A stretch of 64,000 bases of DNA from Paraburkholderia sp. Ac-20340 (GTDB taxonomy: Bacteria; Pseudomonadota; Gammaproteobacteria; Burkholderiales; Burkholderiaceae): NCBI RefSeq assembly GCF_017104965.1, contig NZ_JAAGPR010000002.1, positions 186,001 to 250,000 of the forward strand. The letters are read 5' to 3'. The notes below the pieces were generated by a model, which did no database searches, was not told the origin of the DNA, and worked only from the letters and a program-made list of their open reading frames with translations. Shown here one piece after another: positions 54,653 through 63,874 of this stretch. Numbering within the stretch: the first letter of the stretch is position 1; each line of letters opens with the position of its first letter. A program made the position numbers and the translations under genes.

Positions 54653-55714
54653 TTAGTCGCGCTGCGCGTAGTTGGTTTCGATCCAGTTGCGGTAAGCGCC
54701 CGAGGCAACCTCGTCGACCCACTCCTGGTGATCCAGATACCAGCGCACCGTTTTCGCAAGACCGCTTTCGAAGGTTTCCACGGGACGCCAGCCAAGTTCG
54801 CGCTCGATCTTGCGCGCGTCGATCGCGTAACGGCGGTCGTGACCGGGACGATCGGCTACATAGGTGACCTGATCGCGATACGAACCCGCCTGCTTCGGCT
54901 TCATCTCGTCAAGCAGGCGACACAATTCGCCGACCACTTCGAGATTGGTCTTCTCGTTCCAGCCACCAACGTTATACGTTTCGCCCGGCGTGCCGCGCGC
55001 GAGCACTTCGCGGATCGCGCTGCAGTGATCGCCGACATACAGCCAGTCGCGCACGTTGCGGCCATCGCCGTAAACCGGCAGCGCCTTGCCCGCCAGCGCA
55101 TTGGCGATCATCAGCGGGATCAGCTTTTCCGGGAACTGGTTCGGACCGTAGTTGTTCGAGCAGTTGGTGATGAGCGTGGGCAGCCCGTAGGTGTGATGCC
55201 AGGCGCGCACGAGATGGTCCGAACCCGCCTTGCTCGCCGAATACGGGCTGTTGGGCGTGTAAGGCGTCGTTTCGGTGAACGGGGCGTCGCTGTCGCCTAG
55301 CGAGCCGAAAACTTCGTCGGTCGAGACGTGCAGGAAGCGGAATGCGGCGCGCTCGTCGGCATCGAGGGTGTTCCAGTGCTGGCGCGCGGCCTCGAGCAGC
55401 GTAAAGGTGCCGACCAGATTCGTCTGAATGAAATCGGCCGGACCGTGGATCGAGCGGTCTACGTGGCTTTCGGCCGCGAAATGGACCACCGCGCGAGGGC
55501 GATGTTGCGCGAACAGCTCGTCAAGCGCCGCCCGATCGCAGATATCGACCCGGGCGAACACATGGCCTGGGTGGTCGCGCAGCGACGCGAGCGTACTGGC
55601 ATTGCCCGCATAGGTGAGCTTATCGACGTTGAGAATGGCCTCGCCGGATTGACCAAGCCAGTCGAGCACGAAATTGGCGCCGATGAACCCCGCGCCGCCC
55701 GTAACCAGGATCAT
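54653..55714 (-). CDS. rmlB: dTDP-glucose 4,6-dehydratase
   Basis: 353 residues from the ATG at 55712-55714, which begins [16 protein letters not shown]; the longer upstream frame is not homologous. Motifs: [30 protein letters not shown], the Tyr/Lys pair in YSASKAGSD, and [17 protein letters not shown]. It is the first gene of rmlBACD. The promoter should lie in the 350-nt gap shared with the divergent apaH. Confidence 0.97.
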   Translation of the reverse strand: MILVTGGAGFIGANFVLDWLGQSGEAILNVDKLTYAGNASTLASLRDHPGHVFARVDICDRAALDELFAQHRPRAVVHFAAESHVDRSIHGPADFIQTNLVGTFTLLEAARQHWNTLDADERAAFRFLHVSTDEVFGSLGDSDAPFTETTPYTPNSPYSASKAGSDHLVRAWHHTYGLPTLITNCSNNYGPNQFPEKLIPLMIANALAGKALPVYGDGRNVRDWLYVGDHCSAIREVLARGTPGETYNVGGWNEKTNLEVVGELCRLLDEMKPKQAGSYRDQVTYVADRPGHDRRYAIDARKIERELGWRPVETFESGLAKTVRWYLDHQEWVDEVASGAYRNWIETNYAQRD

Positions 55715-55974
55715 GAAATTGCCTGACGATCTGTGGTGAATAGAAAATGTGCGGCGCAGTCTGCCGCCGCGCGATGCGCCGCGCGTAGCGCGATAGAGGC
55801 GATACGGGCGGCACGTGATTAGCCCGCCAATTATACTGGCACGGACTTGCCGCCCAGCATCGCATAAATACGATTCGATCCACGTCAAAGCGGCCGCTGC
55901 GGCAACGGCCTTCACGTCATGACAGACGCCAGCGACGCTTTGTTGCCGCTCGCCTGCCGCTCTCCTGCCGCGGT

Positions 55975-56010
55975 GCTGCAAAAGGCGCGCATATTCTGCT
56001 ATTTTGCAGC
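55975..56010. repeat. Inverted repeat GCTGCAAAA / TTTTGCAGC upstream of apaH
   Basis: Perfect 9-bp arms with an 18-nt spacer, ending 55 nt before the apaH start; possible operator or leader stem. Confidence 0.45.
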
Positions 56011-56017
56011 GTAGCAA

Positions 56018-56043
56018 TCGCGCAGCAACCCTCGCGCAGCAAC
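56018..56043. repeat. Direct repeat of TCGCGCAGCAAC in apaH leader
   Basis: Two exact 12-nt copies separated by CC, just before the apaH start. Confidence 0.45.
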
Positions 56044-56064
56044 TCCGTTTTCCATCGTGCCCCA

Positions 56065-56934
56065 ATGACCAACCCTCCTTCTCGCGTCGTCGCTCCCCTC
56101 GCTTTTGGTGATCTTCAAGGCTGCCTCACCCCGTTCCGCGCACTGCTGGCCAAGGCGAATCCTTCGCCCGACACGCCGCTCTGGTTTGCGGGCGACCTCG
56201 TCAATCGCGGGCCGCAGTCGCTGGAGACCTTGCGCGAACTGATGGCGCTCGGCGAGCGCGCGGTGGCAGTGCTCGGCAATCACGATCTCCATCTGCTGTC
56301 GGTCTCGGCGGGCATTCGCAAGGCGAAGAAGGATGACACGATCAACACGATCCTGAGCGCGCCGGACGCGGCCGATCTGCTGCATTGGGTGCGTCATCGC
56401 CCGCTCGCGCATTGGGATCAGGGAATGCTGATGGTGCATGCGGGCGTGCTGCCGCAATGGGACGCCGCGCTCGCGATGGAAGCGGCTGAAGAACTTCAGA
56501 AAGCATTACGCCGCGACGACTGGAAGACCACGCTCGCGGGTTTGTACGGCAATGCGCCAGCCCGCTGGAGCAAAGATCTCACGGGCATCGATCGCCTGCG
56601 CGTCACCTGCAATGCGCTGACGCGCATGCGCTTTTGCGACGCCAGAGGCGAGATGGATTTCACGGTCAGCGGCGGCCTGGATTCGGCGCCCGAAGGCTGC
56701 ATGCCGTGGTTCGATGTGCCGGGACGCCGCACCAGCGACGTCACCGTCGTGTTCGGCCACTGGGCCGCGCTGGGCCTCACGCTGCGCAAGAACGTGATCG
56801 GGCTCGATTCGGGTTGCGTGTGGGGCGAGAAGCTGTCTGCCGTGCGCCTCGAAGCCGACCCGTATCAACGCGTACTCACGCAGGTGCCGTGCGAAAGCTG
56901 CCGGGCCGTATCGGGAAGCGGCGGCGGCAACTAA
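56065..56934 (+). CDS. apaH: Symmetrical bis(5'-nucleosyl)-tetraphosphatase
   Basis: Hydrolyses Ap4A to two ADP; it also removes Np4 caps from RNA in other bacteria. It has 289 residues. Metallophosphatase motifs are complete: FGDLQGC (GDxHG-like), [16 protein letters not shown], then [11 protein letters not shown] and [10 protein letters not shown] direct repeat and an inverted repeat lie in its leader. It bounds the O-antigen locus, as in other Burkholderia, and is convergent with the plsC-like gene. Confidence 0.95.
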   Translation: MTNPPSRVVAPLAFGDLQGCLTPFRALLAKANPSPDTPLWFAGDLVNRGPQSLETLRELMALGERAVAVLGNHDLHLLSVSAGIRKAKKDDTINTILSAPDAADLLHWVRHRPLAHWDQGMLMVHAGVLPQWDAALAMEAAEELQKALRRDDWKTTLAGLYGNAPARWSKDLTGIDRLRVTCNALTRMRFCDARGEMDFTVSGGLDSAPEGCMPWFDVPGRRTSDVTVVFGHWAALGLTLRKNVIGLDSGCVWGEKLSAVRLEADPYQRVLTQVPCESCRAVSGSGGGN

Positions 56935-56961
56935 GCCGGATCACCCGCCGCCAGCCGGCGC

Positions 56962-57723
56962 TCAGCCCGCTTGCGCCACACGCTCCGTGGCGCCACGCAT
57001 CACCTCCAGCGCCGCCCCCACCGCCTCCTGCGCGCTCGCCGCCAGCTTGCGCCTATCGTCGCCCGGCTCGATCGCGTCGCACACATACACATGCGCCGTG
57101 ATCGGCCCGCTCTTGAGCATCGCGTCGAGCGAATCCTTCAGCGACAGATCGTCGATATACGCCGGCGCGATCGACTGCCTGCCCTGCGCATCCTCGTACA
57201 TGATGCAGACCGGCTGCACCGGCCGCCCCGCCGAAACCGGCGCCTGGAACATATTCGAGTGAAACGGCTTGAGCGCGAGCCCATCCGTGGTCGTGCCTTC
57301 CGGAAACACGCACATCAACTCGCCGCGCTCCAGCCGCGAAGCCAGTTCGTGCATGATGCGCCGCGCCTCGCTGCGCTTTTCGCGCTCGATAAACACCGTA
57401 TCGAGATTCGCCGCGAACCAGCCGATCAGCGGCCAGCTACGCACCTCCGCCTTCGAGACGAACGGCGTCGGCCGCCACGCGTTGATCACGTAGATGTCGA
57501 TCCACGAAATATGGTTGCTGACGACCAGCGCGCCCGCATCCAGACGCGCCGAATCGTTATGGACAACGAGCTTCATGCCGCACAGGGCGAGCATCTTGAG
57601 CGACCACGCACGGTTCAGCGCGTGACGTTGCTCGGGCGTCGCGCGCGGAAAACGCACGCCGACGGTCCAGGCGCCGCGCAGCAGGTGGCCAAGCAAACGG
57701 GCTTTGCGAAAGAAGAGACTCAT
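56962..57723 (-). CDS. 1-acyl-sn-glycerol-3-phosphate acyltransferase family protein
   Basis: Membrane-associated PlsC-family acyltransferase of 253 residues: NHISWID with the HX4D catalytic pair His71/Asp76, SKAEVRSWPLIGW, VFIEREKR, and FPEGTTTDG (141-149). The N-terminal 50 residues contain a hydrophobic patch. It probably adds an acyl group to lysophosphatidate or another lysolipid; the true housekeeping plsC cannot be told apart here. It follows the dihydroorotase-like gene by 59 nt. Confidence 0.88.
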   Translation of the reverse strand: MSLFFRKARLLGHLLRGAWTVGVRFPRATPEQRHALNRAWSLKMLALCGMKLVVHNDSARLDAGALVVSNHISWIDIYVINAWRPTPFVSKAEVRSWPLIGWFAANLDTVFIEREKRSEARRIMHELASRLERGELMCVFPEGTTTDGLALKPFHSNMFQAPVSAGRPVQPVCIMYEDAQGRQSIAPAYIDDLSLKDSLDAMLKSGPITAHVYVCDAIEPGDDRRKLAASAQEAVGAALEVMRGATERVAQAG

Positions 57724-57782
57724 GGCTGGGTCAGTGTCGAAGTCGGCTTACGGGTATCTCAGTGGCCAGCGCTGTGGCCAGA

Positions 57783-59072
57783 TCAGTGGCGCTCTACATT
57801 GCGTTCGAAGCCGATGCGTCCTGCCACCAGCGTCGCGCGCACCACGGCGGGCAAGTCGTAGCCGAGGAACGGCGTATTGTGCCCCTGGCTCCTGAGCGCG
57901 CGCGGTTCGACCTGCCAGCGCGCGTGCGCATCGAATACGCAGAGATCGGCGCTCGCACCCACCGCGAGGCGCCCAACATCCTTGCCGATCACCGTAGCCG
58001 GCGCCGACGAAATCCGCGCCAGCGCCTTCGCCAGCGGCAGATCCGCCTCTTCGGCCCACTTCACGGTCAGCGACAGGAGCAGTTCGAGCCCCGTCGCGCC
58101 GGGCGTGGCTTCGGCGAACGGCAGCAGCTTTTCGTCGTCGTCCACGGGCGTGTGCTGCGAGCAGATCGCGTCGATGGTGCCATCGGCCACGCCCGCGCGC
58201 AGCGCATCGCGATCGCGTTGCTGACGCAGCGGCGGATCAAGGCGGAACTGCGCGTCGAAATAGCCGATATCGGTATCGGTCAGATGCAGATGATTGGCGG
58301 TGACGTCGCAGGTCACGGGCAGGCCTTCGGCCTTCGCCTCGCGCACCAGCGCCACGCCCGCCGCCGACGACAGATGCTGCACGTGCACGCGCGCGCCCGT
58401 CACGCGCATCAGTTCGAACAGCGTGAACAGCGCGATGGTTTCCGCGCTGACCGGCACGCCCGACAACCCGAGACGCGACGCCAGCGCGCCGCTCGCCGCC
58501 ACGCCGCCCTTCGACAGAAACGGGTCCTGCGGACGCAGCCACACCGGGTAGCCATACGTGCTCGCGTACTGCAGCGCGCGCATCAGCACCTGGGTATCGG
58601 CGATCGGCGAATCGGCCTGCGTGAAGCCGATACAGCCGGCTTCGGTCAGCGACACCATTTCCGTGATCACAGCGCCCTTCAGGCCCACCGTGAGCGCGCC
58701 GAGCGGATGCACATGGGCGCGTTCGAGCTTGCCCGCGCGGTACTTGAGCATTTCGACCAGACCCGCTTCGTCGAGCACCGGATCGGTGTCGGGCGGGCAC
58801 ACGAGGCTCGTCACGCCGCCCGCGAGCGCCGCGTTCATCTCGGAATCGAGCGTCGCCTTATGTTCGTAGCCCGGCTCGCGCAGACGCGCGCTCAGATCGA
58901 CGAAACCGGGCGCGACCATCAGCCCGCGCGCATCGATCGTGCGTTCGGCCTGAAAACCCGCCGGCGCCGTGCCGATGGCGGCGATCTTGCCGTCGTCGAT
59001 ATAGATGTCCTGCTGCTGTTCGGTGCCCGCGACCGGATCGATCAGCGTGCCGCCTTGAATATGAATCTTCAT
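57783..59072 (-). CDS. pyrX: Dihydroorotase-like protein, probably non-catalytic (PyrX/PyrC' type)
   Basis: 429 residues from the ATG at 59070-59072 (MKIHIQGGTLIDP); the longer upstream frame runs antisense-like through pyrB. Amidohydrolase fold, but the metal-binding Asp-x-His-x-His after PGFVD reads PGFVDLSARLREPG, so both histidines are gone. Later segments are partly kept (VHVQHLSS, CSQHTPVDDDEK). This matches the inactive PyrC' of Pseudomonas-type aspartate transcarbamoylase, which is needed to assemble the PyrB dodecamer (known of the family). It lies 29 nt after pyrB. Confidence 0.88.
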   Translation of the reverse strand: MKIHIQGGTLIDPVAGTEQQQDIYIDDGKIAAIGTAPAGFQAERTIDARGLMVAPGFVDLSARLREPGYEHKATLDSEMNAALAGGVTSLVCPPDTDPVLDEAGLVEMLKYRAGKLERAHVHPLGALTVGLKGAVITEMVSLTEAGCIGFTQADSPIADTQVLMRALQYASTYGYPVWLRPQDPFLSKGGVAASGALASRLGLSGVPVSAETIALFTLFELMRVTGARVHVQHLSSAAGVALVREAKAEGLPVTCDVTANHLHLTDTDIGYFDAQFRLDPPLRQQRDRDALRAGVADGTIDAICSQHTPVDDDEKLLPFAEATPGATGLELLLSLTVKWAEEADLPLAKALARISSAPATVIGKDVGRLAVGASADLCVFDAHARWQVEPRALRSQGHNTPFLGYDLPAVVRATLVAGRIGFERNVERH

Positions 59073-59101
59073 GCGCTGCCTTCTCTGCTCTTGTCCAGTC
59101 G

Positions 59102-60133
59102 TTAGTCGATGTCTGCGTTCTTGCCGGCGACGATGCCCATCACCGCCATGCGCACCGCGATGCCGAAGCTCACCTGATCGAGGATCACCGACTGCGGGCC
59201 GTCCGCGACCTGCGAGTCGATCTCGACGCCTCGGTTCATCGGCCCCGGATGCATCACGATCGCATCGGGCGCGGCCAGCGCGAGACGCTCGGGCGTGAGG
59301 CCCCAGCTCTTGAAATACTCCTGCGCCGACGGCAGCAGCGCGCCGCTCATGCGCTCGTTCTGCAGGCGCAGCATGATGATCACGTCCACGCCCTTCAACC
59401 CTTCGTCGAGGTTGTGGAACACGCGCACGCCCATCTGTTCGAGACCGCCCGGCAGCAGCGTGCGCGGACCGATCGCGCGCACTTCCGGCACGCCCAGCGT
59501 CGTGAGCGCATGAATATCCGAGCGCGCAACCCGCGAATGCAGGATGTCGCCGACGATCGCCACGCGCAGATTGGTGAAATCCTTCTTGTAGTGGCGGATC
59601 GTGTACATGTCGAGCAAGCCTTGCGTCGGGTGCGCGTGGCGCCCGTCGCCGGCGTTGATCACGTGCACGTGCGGCGCGCAATGCTCGGCGATCAGATACG
59701 GCGCGCCGCTCGACGCGTGACGCACGACGAACATATCGGCATGCATCGCCGACAGGTTGCCGATGGTGTCGAGCAGCGATTCGCCCTTGCTCGTGGACGA
59801 CGCGTTGATGTTCAGGTTCAGCACATCCGCCGAAAGACGCTTGGCGGCAATTTCGAAGGTCGTGCGCGTGCGCGTCGAGTTCTCGAAGAACAGGTTGAAC
59901 ACCGATTTGCCGCGCAACAGCGGCACATTCTTCACATCGCGGTCCGAGACGCTCACAAACTGCGTGGCGGTGTCGAGCACCTGATTGATGATCGCGCGCG
60001 GCAAGCCCTCGATCGACAGCAGATGCTTGAGTTCGCCGTTCTTCGTGAGCTGCGGATTGCCTTTCAGAAAGCCGTAGCGAAAGCGCTTGTCGGCGGCATT
60101 GTCGGCCGATGCGGGCGTGGGCTGTGTATTCAT
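59102..60133 (-). CDS. pyrB: Aspartate carbamoyltransferase catalytic subunit
   Basis: Second step of pyrimidine synthesis. 343 residues from the ATG at 60131-60133; an in-frame upstream extension lacks homology. Motifs: [13 protein letters not shown] (carbamoyl-phosphate loop), [34 protein letters not shown], and [11 protein letters not shown]. The extra N-terminal 25-30 residues are typical of the class that pairs with an inactive dihydroorotase. The gap to ruvX is only 93 nt, with no pyrR. Confidence 0.96.
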   Translation of the reverse strand: MNTQPTPASADNAADKRFRYGFLKGNPQLTKNGELKHLLSIEGLPRAIINQVLDTATQFVSVSDRDVKNVPLLRGKSVFNLFFENSTRTRTTFEIAAKRLSADVLNLNINASSTSKGESLLDTIGNLSAMHADMFVVRHASSGAPYLIAEHCAPHVHVINAGDGRHAHPTQGLLDMYTIRHYKKDFTNLRVAIVGDILHSRVARSDIHALTTLGVPEVRAIGPRTLLPGGLEQMGVRVFHNLDEGLKGVDVIIMLRLQNERMSGALLPSAQEYFKSWGLTPERLALAAPDAIVMHPGPMNRGVEIDSQVADGPQSVILDQVSFGIAVRMAVMGIVAGKNADID

Positions 60134-60226
60134 CGCTTGAGTCCTGCGCGAATGGCTTGCTGGGAGAAATTCAAAAGGTGTGCCGCGTGGCGGGCCAGGC
60201 TGGATGGACACATCACGCGGGCAAGG

Positions 60227-60661
60227 TCAGGCGGGAGGGAGTTCGTCGAGGTATTGCTGCAGGATCACGCAGGCTGCTTCGGCGTCGATATGCTCGACGC
60301 GTTCGCCGCGCTCGCGCAGACGCGATTCGGCATCCACCGACGAATAGCGCTCGTCCACCCATTCCACAGGCAGATTGAAGCGTCCGTTGAGCTGATTGCC
60401 GAAGCGCTTCGCCTGCTTCGTCATGACGTGCGGCGTGCCGTCGGGATGGGTCGGCAAGCCCACCACGAGACGGTCGGGCTGCCATTCGCGCAGCAGCGCG
60501 GCAACGGCTTCAAAACGGGAATCGATGCTGCGGTTCTGGATCACGGTGAGCGCGCGGGCGCTGCGCGTGAGCGCGTTGCCCAGCGCCACGCCAATGCGCT
60601 TTTCGCCGTAATCGAAGGCCAGCAGGGTCGCCTCGGCGGCGCCTCGCCCTGCCACGCTCAT
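60227..60661 (-). CDS. ruvX: YqgF-family Holliday junction resolvase / pre-16S rRNA nuclease
   Basis: 144 residues of RNase H-like fold: [16 protein letters not shown] with the catalytic Asp, [24 protein letters not shown] and the C-terminal [17 protein letters not shown]. YqgF processes the 16S rRNA 5' end. Its start overlaps yqgE by 4 nt, the usual arrangement. Confidence 0.95.
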   Translation of the reverse strand: MSVAGRGAAEATLLAFDYGEKRIGVALGNALTRSARALTVIQNRSIDSRFEAVAALLREWQPDRLVVGLPTHPDGTPHVMTKQAKRFGNQLNGRFNLPVEWVDERYSSVDAESRLRERGERVEHIDAEAACVILQQYLDELPPA

Positions 60662-61236
60662 GCGTGACCCGCTTCGCCCGAAAGCATCGTCGAGGAAATG
60701 CCGAGCAGCGCGAGCGCCGCTTCGAAACGTTCTTCGGCGGGCACGTCGAACACGATCTTCGGATCGGCTTCGACCGTCAGCCAGCCGTTTTTCGAGATTT
60801 CGTCTTCGAGCTGACCCGCGCCCCAGCCGGCATGGCCGAGCGTGAGCAGGAACTGATCGGGGCCAGTACCGCTGGCGACCGCTTCGAGCACGTCCTTCGA
60901 GGTGGTCATTTCCAGACCGCCGGGCACCGACATCGACGAGGTGTAGTTAATGCCGGTTTTGGGCGCGTGCAGCACGAAGCCGCGCTCGGTCTGCACCGGG
61001 CCGCCGAAATAGACGGGCACATGCAGCAGCGGTTCGATTTCGAGCTTGAGGTCGATGCGGGAAAACAGCGCTTCCAGATCGATATCGGTAGGACGATTGA
61101 TCACGAGACCGAGCGCACCGCGCTCGGAATGATCGCAAAGGTAGACCACCGTTCCTGAAAACGTGGGGTCCGCCATGTTGGGCATGGCGATCAGGAACTG
61201 GTTGGTCAGATTGATGCGATCGTTACTTTTGGACAT
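60658..61236 (-). CDS. yqgE: YqgE/AlgH family protein
   Basis: 192 residues, full length for the family: [20 protein letters not shown] at the N-terminus, [32 protein letters not shown], and [17 protein letters not shown]. The biochemical role is unknown; it is conserved with yqgF/ruvX. 194 nt upstream separate it from the next gene. Confidence 0.95.
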   Translation of the reverse strand: MSKSNDRINLTNQFLIAMPNMADPTFSGTVVYLCDHSERGALGLVINRPTDIDLEALFSRIDLKLEIEPLLHVPVYFGGPVQTERGFVLHAPKTGINYTSSMSVPGGLEMTTSKDVLEAVASGTGPDQFLLTLGHAGWGAGQLEDEISKNGWLTVEADPKIVFDVPAEERFEAALALLGISSTMLSGEAGHA

Positions 61237-61430
61237 GGTTTGAATTCTAGCAAAGACGATACGGATTGGCGGCGGCCTGCCAGGCCCTGCGGCTGCACCG
61301 CGGGCGCCCCGTAGCGCGGGGAATGGCTCACTCTAACATGCTGGCGCGGCACGCCTGTAACGTGGGGTTTTGGTGCGGCACTAGCCGTGCGCCACTCGCC
61401 GTGCACGACGAACTCGCCGTCGCTGTTGGG

Positions 61431-62963
61431 CTAGCGCGACGCGAGCGGCGTTGCGGCTGCAGGTACACCGCCCGCTGCCCCATTTGCCGCACCGACGATC
61501 GCCGCACCGAGTGCACGCACCGCGGCGCCGGAATCGGGCTGCGCGACGCCCGCCGCGACCTTGTGCAGCATGGCGCGCAAGGCTTCGTTGGCGTGCTCGA
61601 CGGCGTCCGTATCCGGGATCGCCAGCGGCGTGGCGCCATACGAACCGTTCTGGTTGCCGGCCGCGACCGCTGCGTGCGCAGTGCGCCGCCACGCAAGGCC
61701 GAGTGCATCCGCCAGCAGCCCGACGTGCCCGAGACCCAAGGCCCACGCCGCCGCACCGATCCGGTACGCGGCTTCCGCCGCCACCAGCGCGGCGGCCGGA
61801 TCGGCGGGTGCGCCAGCCGGGCGCAGCGACAGCGCACGCGTCTGGGTGCCGAGCGCGAGCATCGCGGCATCGGCGGTCTGCAAAAAATCCTCGTAGGCAT
61901 TGCCATTGACGACCAGCGCGCCCAGATCCCGCATGGGTGCGACGCGCGTGGCCAGCGCATCGGCACGGGCCGCGCCCTCTTCCCAGAGCGCTTCCGACGC
62001 CTGCGTGCCCGCCACATGCCAATCGACGGTCAGGCCGTAATCGTTCAACAGCTCGACATCGGCGGTATCTTCCGCAGCCGCGCCGAACAACGCGTAATCG
62101 CGCCACAACAGCGCGAGCGCGCTGCGCACGAACGATTGCGGCACGACGCGCAAACCGCGCACTTGCTCGCCGATCAGCAGATTGCAGCGCGCATAAAACC
62201 GCCGCACATCTTCGTCGCCCCAATACGTGACGCCATTGCGCAGCACCCGCCCGCAGGCTGCGGCCAGACGCCAGAAGTCGTAGGGATCGTCGCTGGCCAG
62301 ATCGGCGAAACAGGCGTCCATCTCGCCGAAGGCGGCTTGCGCCAGCGCATCGGCGGCGCGGTTGCCGTTGGTCTGGCGCGTTTTGAGCGCGGGCAGCAGC
62401 GCCGATTCGAAGCGCGCCCGCGCCTGCGCGAGACGCTGGGCCGGCTGTGCCGCCAGCGTGGCGACGGCGATCGGACGGCCGTGCAGCGCCACATCCTCAT
62501 AGGCGAGCGAGACGCCCGGCGCATGTTCGGCGATGGCATCGACGAGCGTGCGCTGGCGCGCGTAGAGCGTCGGCGAACAGGCCAGCTCGCGCAGATTATG
62601 GCGTTCGAGCGCGGCGGAAAGTTCGCTCAAGGCATCGCGAAACGCCTCGCGGATTGCGCCTTCGTCCGGCGAATCGTGGTCCTGCGCAGGCCGCGGCGGC
62701 ATGCCGGGCGGCGGCGGCGTAGGCACGTATGCCGCAAGCGCCAGCGGCGAGGCGAGCAACAACGTGTCGGCGAAGCGCGCGGCGGCCAGCCAGCCCGCGT
62801 CGCGCAGCGTGCGCGCCGCCTGACGCAGCGGTCTGGCGACATCGCGCTGCTCGTCGAGCGCCTGGCCGGCATTGGCGAGCGCAGCATGCGCGAACGGCAC
62901 GTGGCCGCCACGCGGGTTGGGCAGCGCTTCGAAACGGGCGTCTGACGTTGAATGAGGGGTCAT
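61431..62963 (-). CDS. Conserved hypothetical protein, 510 residues
   Basis: I do not recognise it. Codon use is typical of the genome (very Ala-rich), and the frame is open over 1.5 kb from an ATG at 62961-62963. It looks soluble and mainly helical, with a Pro-rich break at about residues 80-92. No signal peptide, metal motif or nucleotide site was found. A helix near the C-terminus (EALRAMLHKVAAG) and the general helical make-up weakly recall the N-terminal part of ChpA/PilL-type hybrid kinases, whose genes lie near rubredoxin in related species; this is a low-grade guess. Confidence 0.6.
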   Translation of the reverse strand: MTPHSTSDARFEALPNPRGGHVPFAHAALANAGQALDEQRDVARPLRQAARTLRDAGWLAAARFADTLLLASPLALAAYVPTPPPPGMPPRPAQDHDSPDEGAIREAFRDALSELSAALERHNLRELACSPTLYARQRTLVDAIAEHAPGVSLAYEDVALHGRPIAVATLAAQPAQRLAQARARFESALLPALKTRQTNGNRAADALAQAAFGEMDACFADLASDDPYDFWRLAAACGRVLRNGVTYWGDEDVRRFYARCNLLIGEQVRGLRVVPQSFVRSALALLWRDYALFGAAAEDTADVELLNDYGLTVDWHVAGTQASEALWEEGAARADALATRVAPMRDLGALVVNGNAYEDFLQTADAAMLALGTQTRALSLRPAGAPADPAAALVAAEAAYRIGAAAWALGLGHVGLLADALGLAWRRTAHAAVAAGNQNGSYGATPLAIPDTDAVEHANEALRAMLHKVAAGVAQPDSGAAVRALGAAIVGAANGAAGGVPAAATPLASR

Positions 62964-62988
62964 GATGCTAAGGCAGCGCCGGGGACGG

Positions 62989-63016
62989 TTGCGAACGATT
63001 GCGAACAGTTGCGAAC
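62989..63016. repeat. Three TTGCGAAC units at 10-bp spacing
   Basis: TTGCGAAC at 62989, 62999 and 63009, a period of one helical turn, placed 26-53 nt upstream of the hypothetical gene's start. Confidence 0.55.
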
Positions 63017-63257
63017 GGCTGCAGGCGGACCTGCGCGATAACGGGCATCAACGTCCGACAATGACAGATTTCGCATCGTCGAGCCGCGCAGCCGGCCGGC
63101 AGCGGTGGCGCAAAGCGCCATGACACCTTCGGCTTGCGCGCCTGACTTGCGCGCCAGAGCCACCGGCAGGTCGACGAGTAGCAATTCGCGCGCCTCGCCG
63201 GCAGCGGCGGCTGCGCAAAGTCGCGGGAATCTTGCCGCCTGATCCGCAACAAAAACG

Positions 63258-63295
63258 CAGCAACAACAAAACGATCGCGACACGTTCGCGATCGT
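63258..63295 (-). terminator. Rho-independent terminator after rubredoxin gene
   Basis: On the minus strand: ACGATCGCGA, loop ACGTG, TCGCGATCGT, followed by TTTGTTGTTG. Perfect 10-bp stem (63271-63295) about 70 nt beyond the rubA stop. Confidence 0.75.
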
Positions 63296-63365
63296 CGAAA
63301 GCGATGCCGAAGCGGCGGCGAACGGGCTTACGCCTCGCGCCGCTGCGGCAGGATCGAGGCTAGCC

Positions 63366-63536
63366 TCAGATCTGGACCATCTCGAAGTCTTCCTTGCGCG
63401 CACCGCACTCGGGGCAGGTCCAATTGATGGGCACATCCTCCCAGCGCGTGCCGGGCGCAATGCCTTCGTCTGGCAAACCGGCTTCTTCATCGTAGATCCA
63501 GCCGCAGATCAGGCACATCCAGCTTCTATATTCCAT
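63366..63536 (-). CDS. rubA: Rubredoxin
   Basis: 56-residue iron carrier: Cys8 and Cys11 in CLICGW, Cys41 and Cys44 in CPECG, the tetrahedral FeS4 ligands, with the usual YDEEAGLPDEGI and WTCPECGA segments. Start ATG at 63534-63536; longer frames upstream have no homology. It is divergent from thiD and ends before a clear terminator. Confidence 0.96.
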   Translation of the reverse strand: MEYRSWMCLICGWIYDEEAGLPDEGIAPGTRWEDVPINWTCPECGARKEDFEMVQI

Positions 63537-63874
63537 TCTTATGCCGCGTCGAAAAGTCCAAAAAACCGCGCGCCCCGGCCCCGGAATGGAGCGGACGCAG
63601 ACGGTCGGGAAAATTGCCAGATACCGGCCAGACGATGATTCCGCACCGGCCAGGTAATAAGAGCCATGATGGTACCGTGTTGCCGTTTTTATGCCTAGCA
63701 AGCTTGCCAGGGTCAACGCGCTTCCCTGGCGCCGGATCAAGCGAAAAATCCCTCATCCTGCCGGTCATCCGTCCCCCGCTACGCGCGGCAGACGGCATAA
63801 TCGAAGCGATAGCAACGCCATAGCAACAGACACGCAGCCGCAACGAGCCAACCCTTCTTTTCCCGTCCACGTCC
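63537..63874. other. Divergent promoter region between rubA and thiD
   Basis: 338 nt without a gene. It must hold the rubA (leftward) and thiD (rightward) promoters. Two copies of ACCGGCCAG lie near 63618 and 63645. I see no riboswitch fold such as a THI box before thiD. Confidence 0.6.

Larger units (their letters stand above)
55715..56064. other. Divergent intergenic region between rmlB and apaH
   Basis: 350 nt without a gene, holding promoters for both directions. It contains an inverted repeat GCTGCAAAA / TTTTGCAGC (55975-56010) and a 12-nt direct repeat TCGCGCAGCAAC at 56018-56043, both on the apaH side. GCCGC-rich runs near 55940-55975 show no further structure I can name. Confidence 0.65.
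62964..63365. other. Intergenic region with rubA terminator and 10-bp repeats
   Basis: About 400 nt without a supported gene. It holds the terminator of rubA at 63258-63295 and, just upstream of the hypothetical gene, three copies of TTGCGAAC spaced by 10 bp. The remaining high-G+C sequence has open frames on several strands, none with a ribosome site or motif. Confidence 0.6.

Noticed and set aside
62960..63490. A 176-codon minus-strand frame running through the rubA terminator region.
   Set aside because: It overlaps rubredoxin out of frame, crosses a strong terminator and shows no motif.
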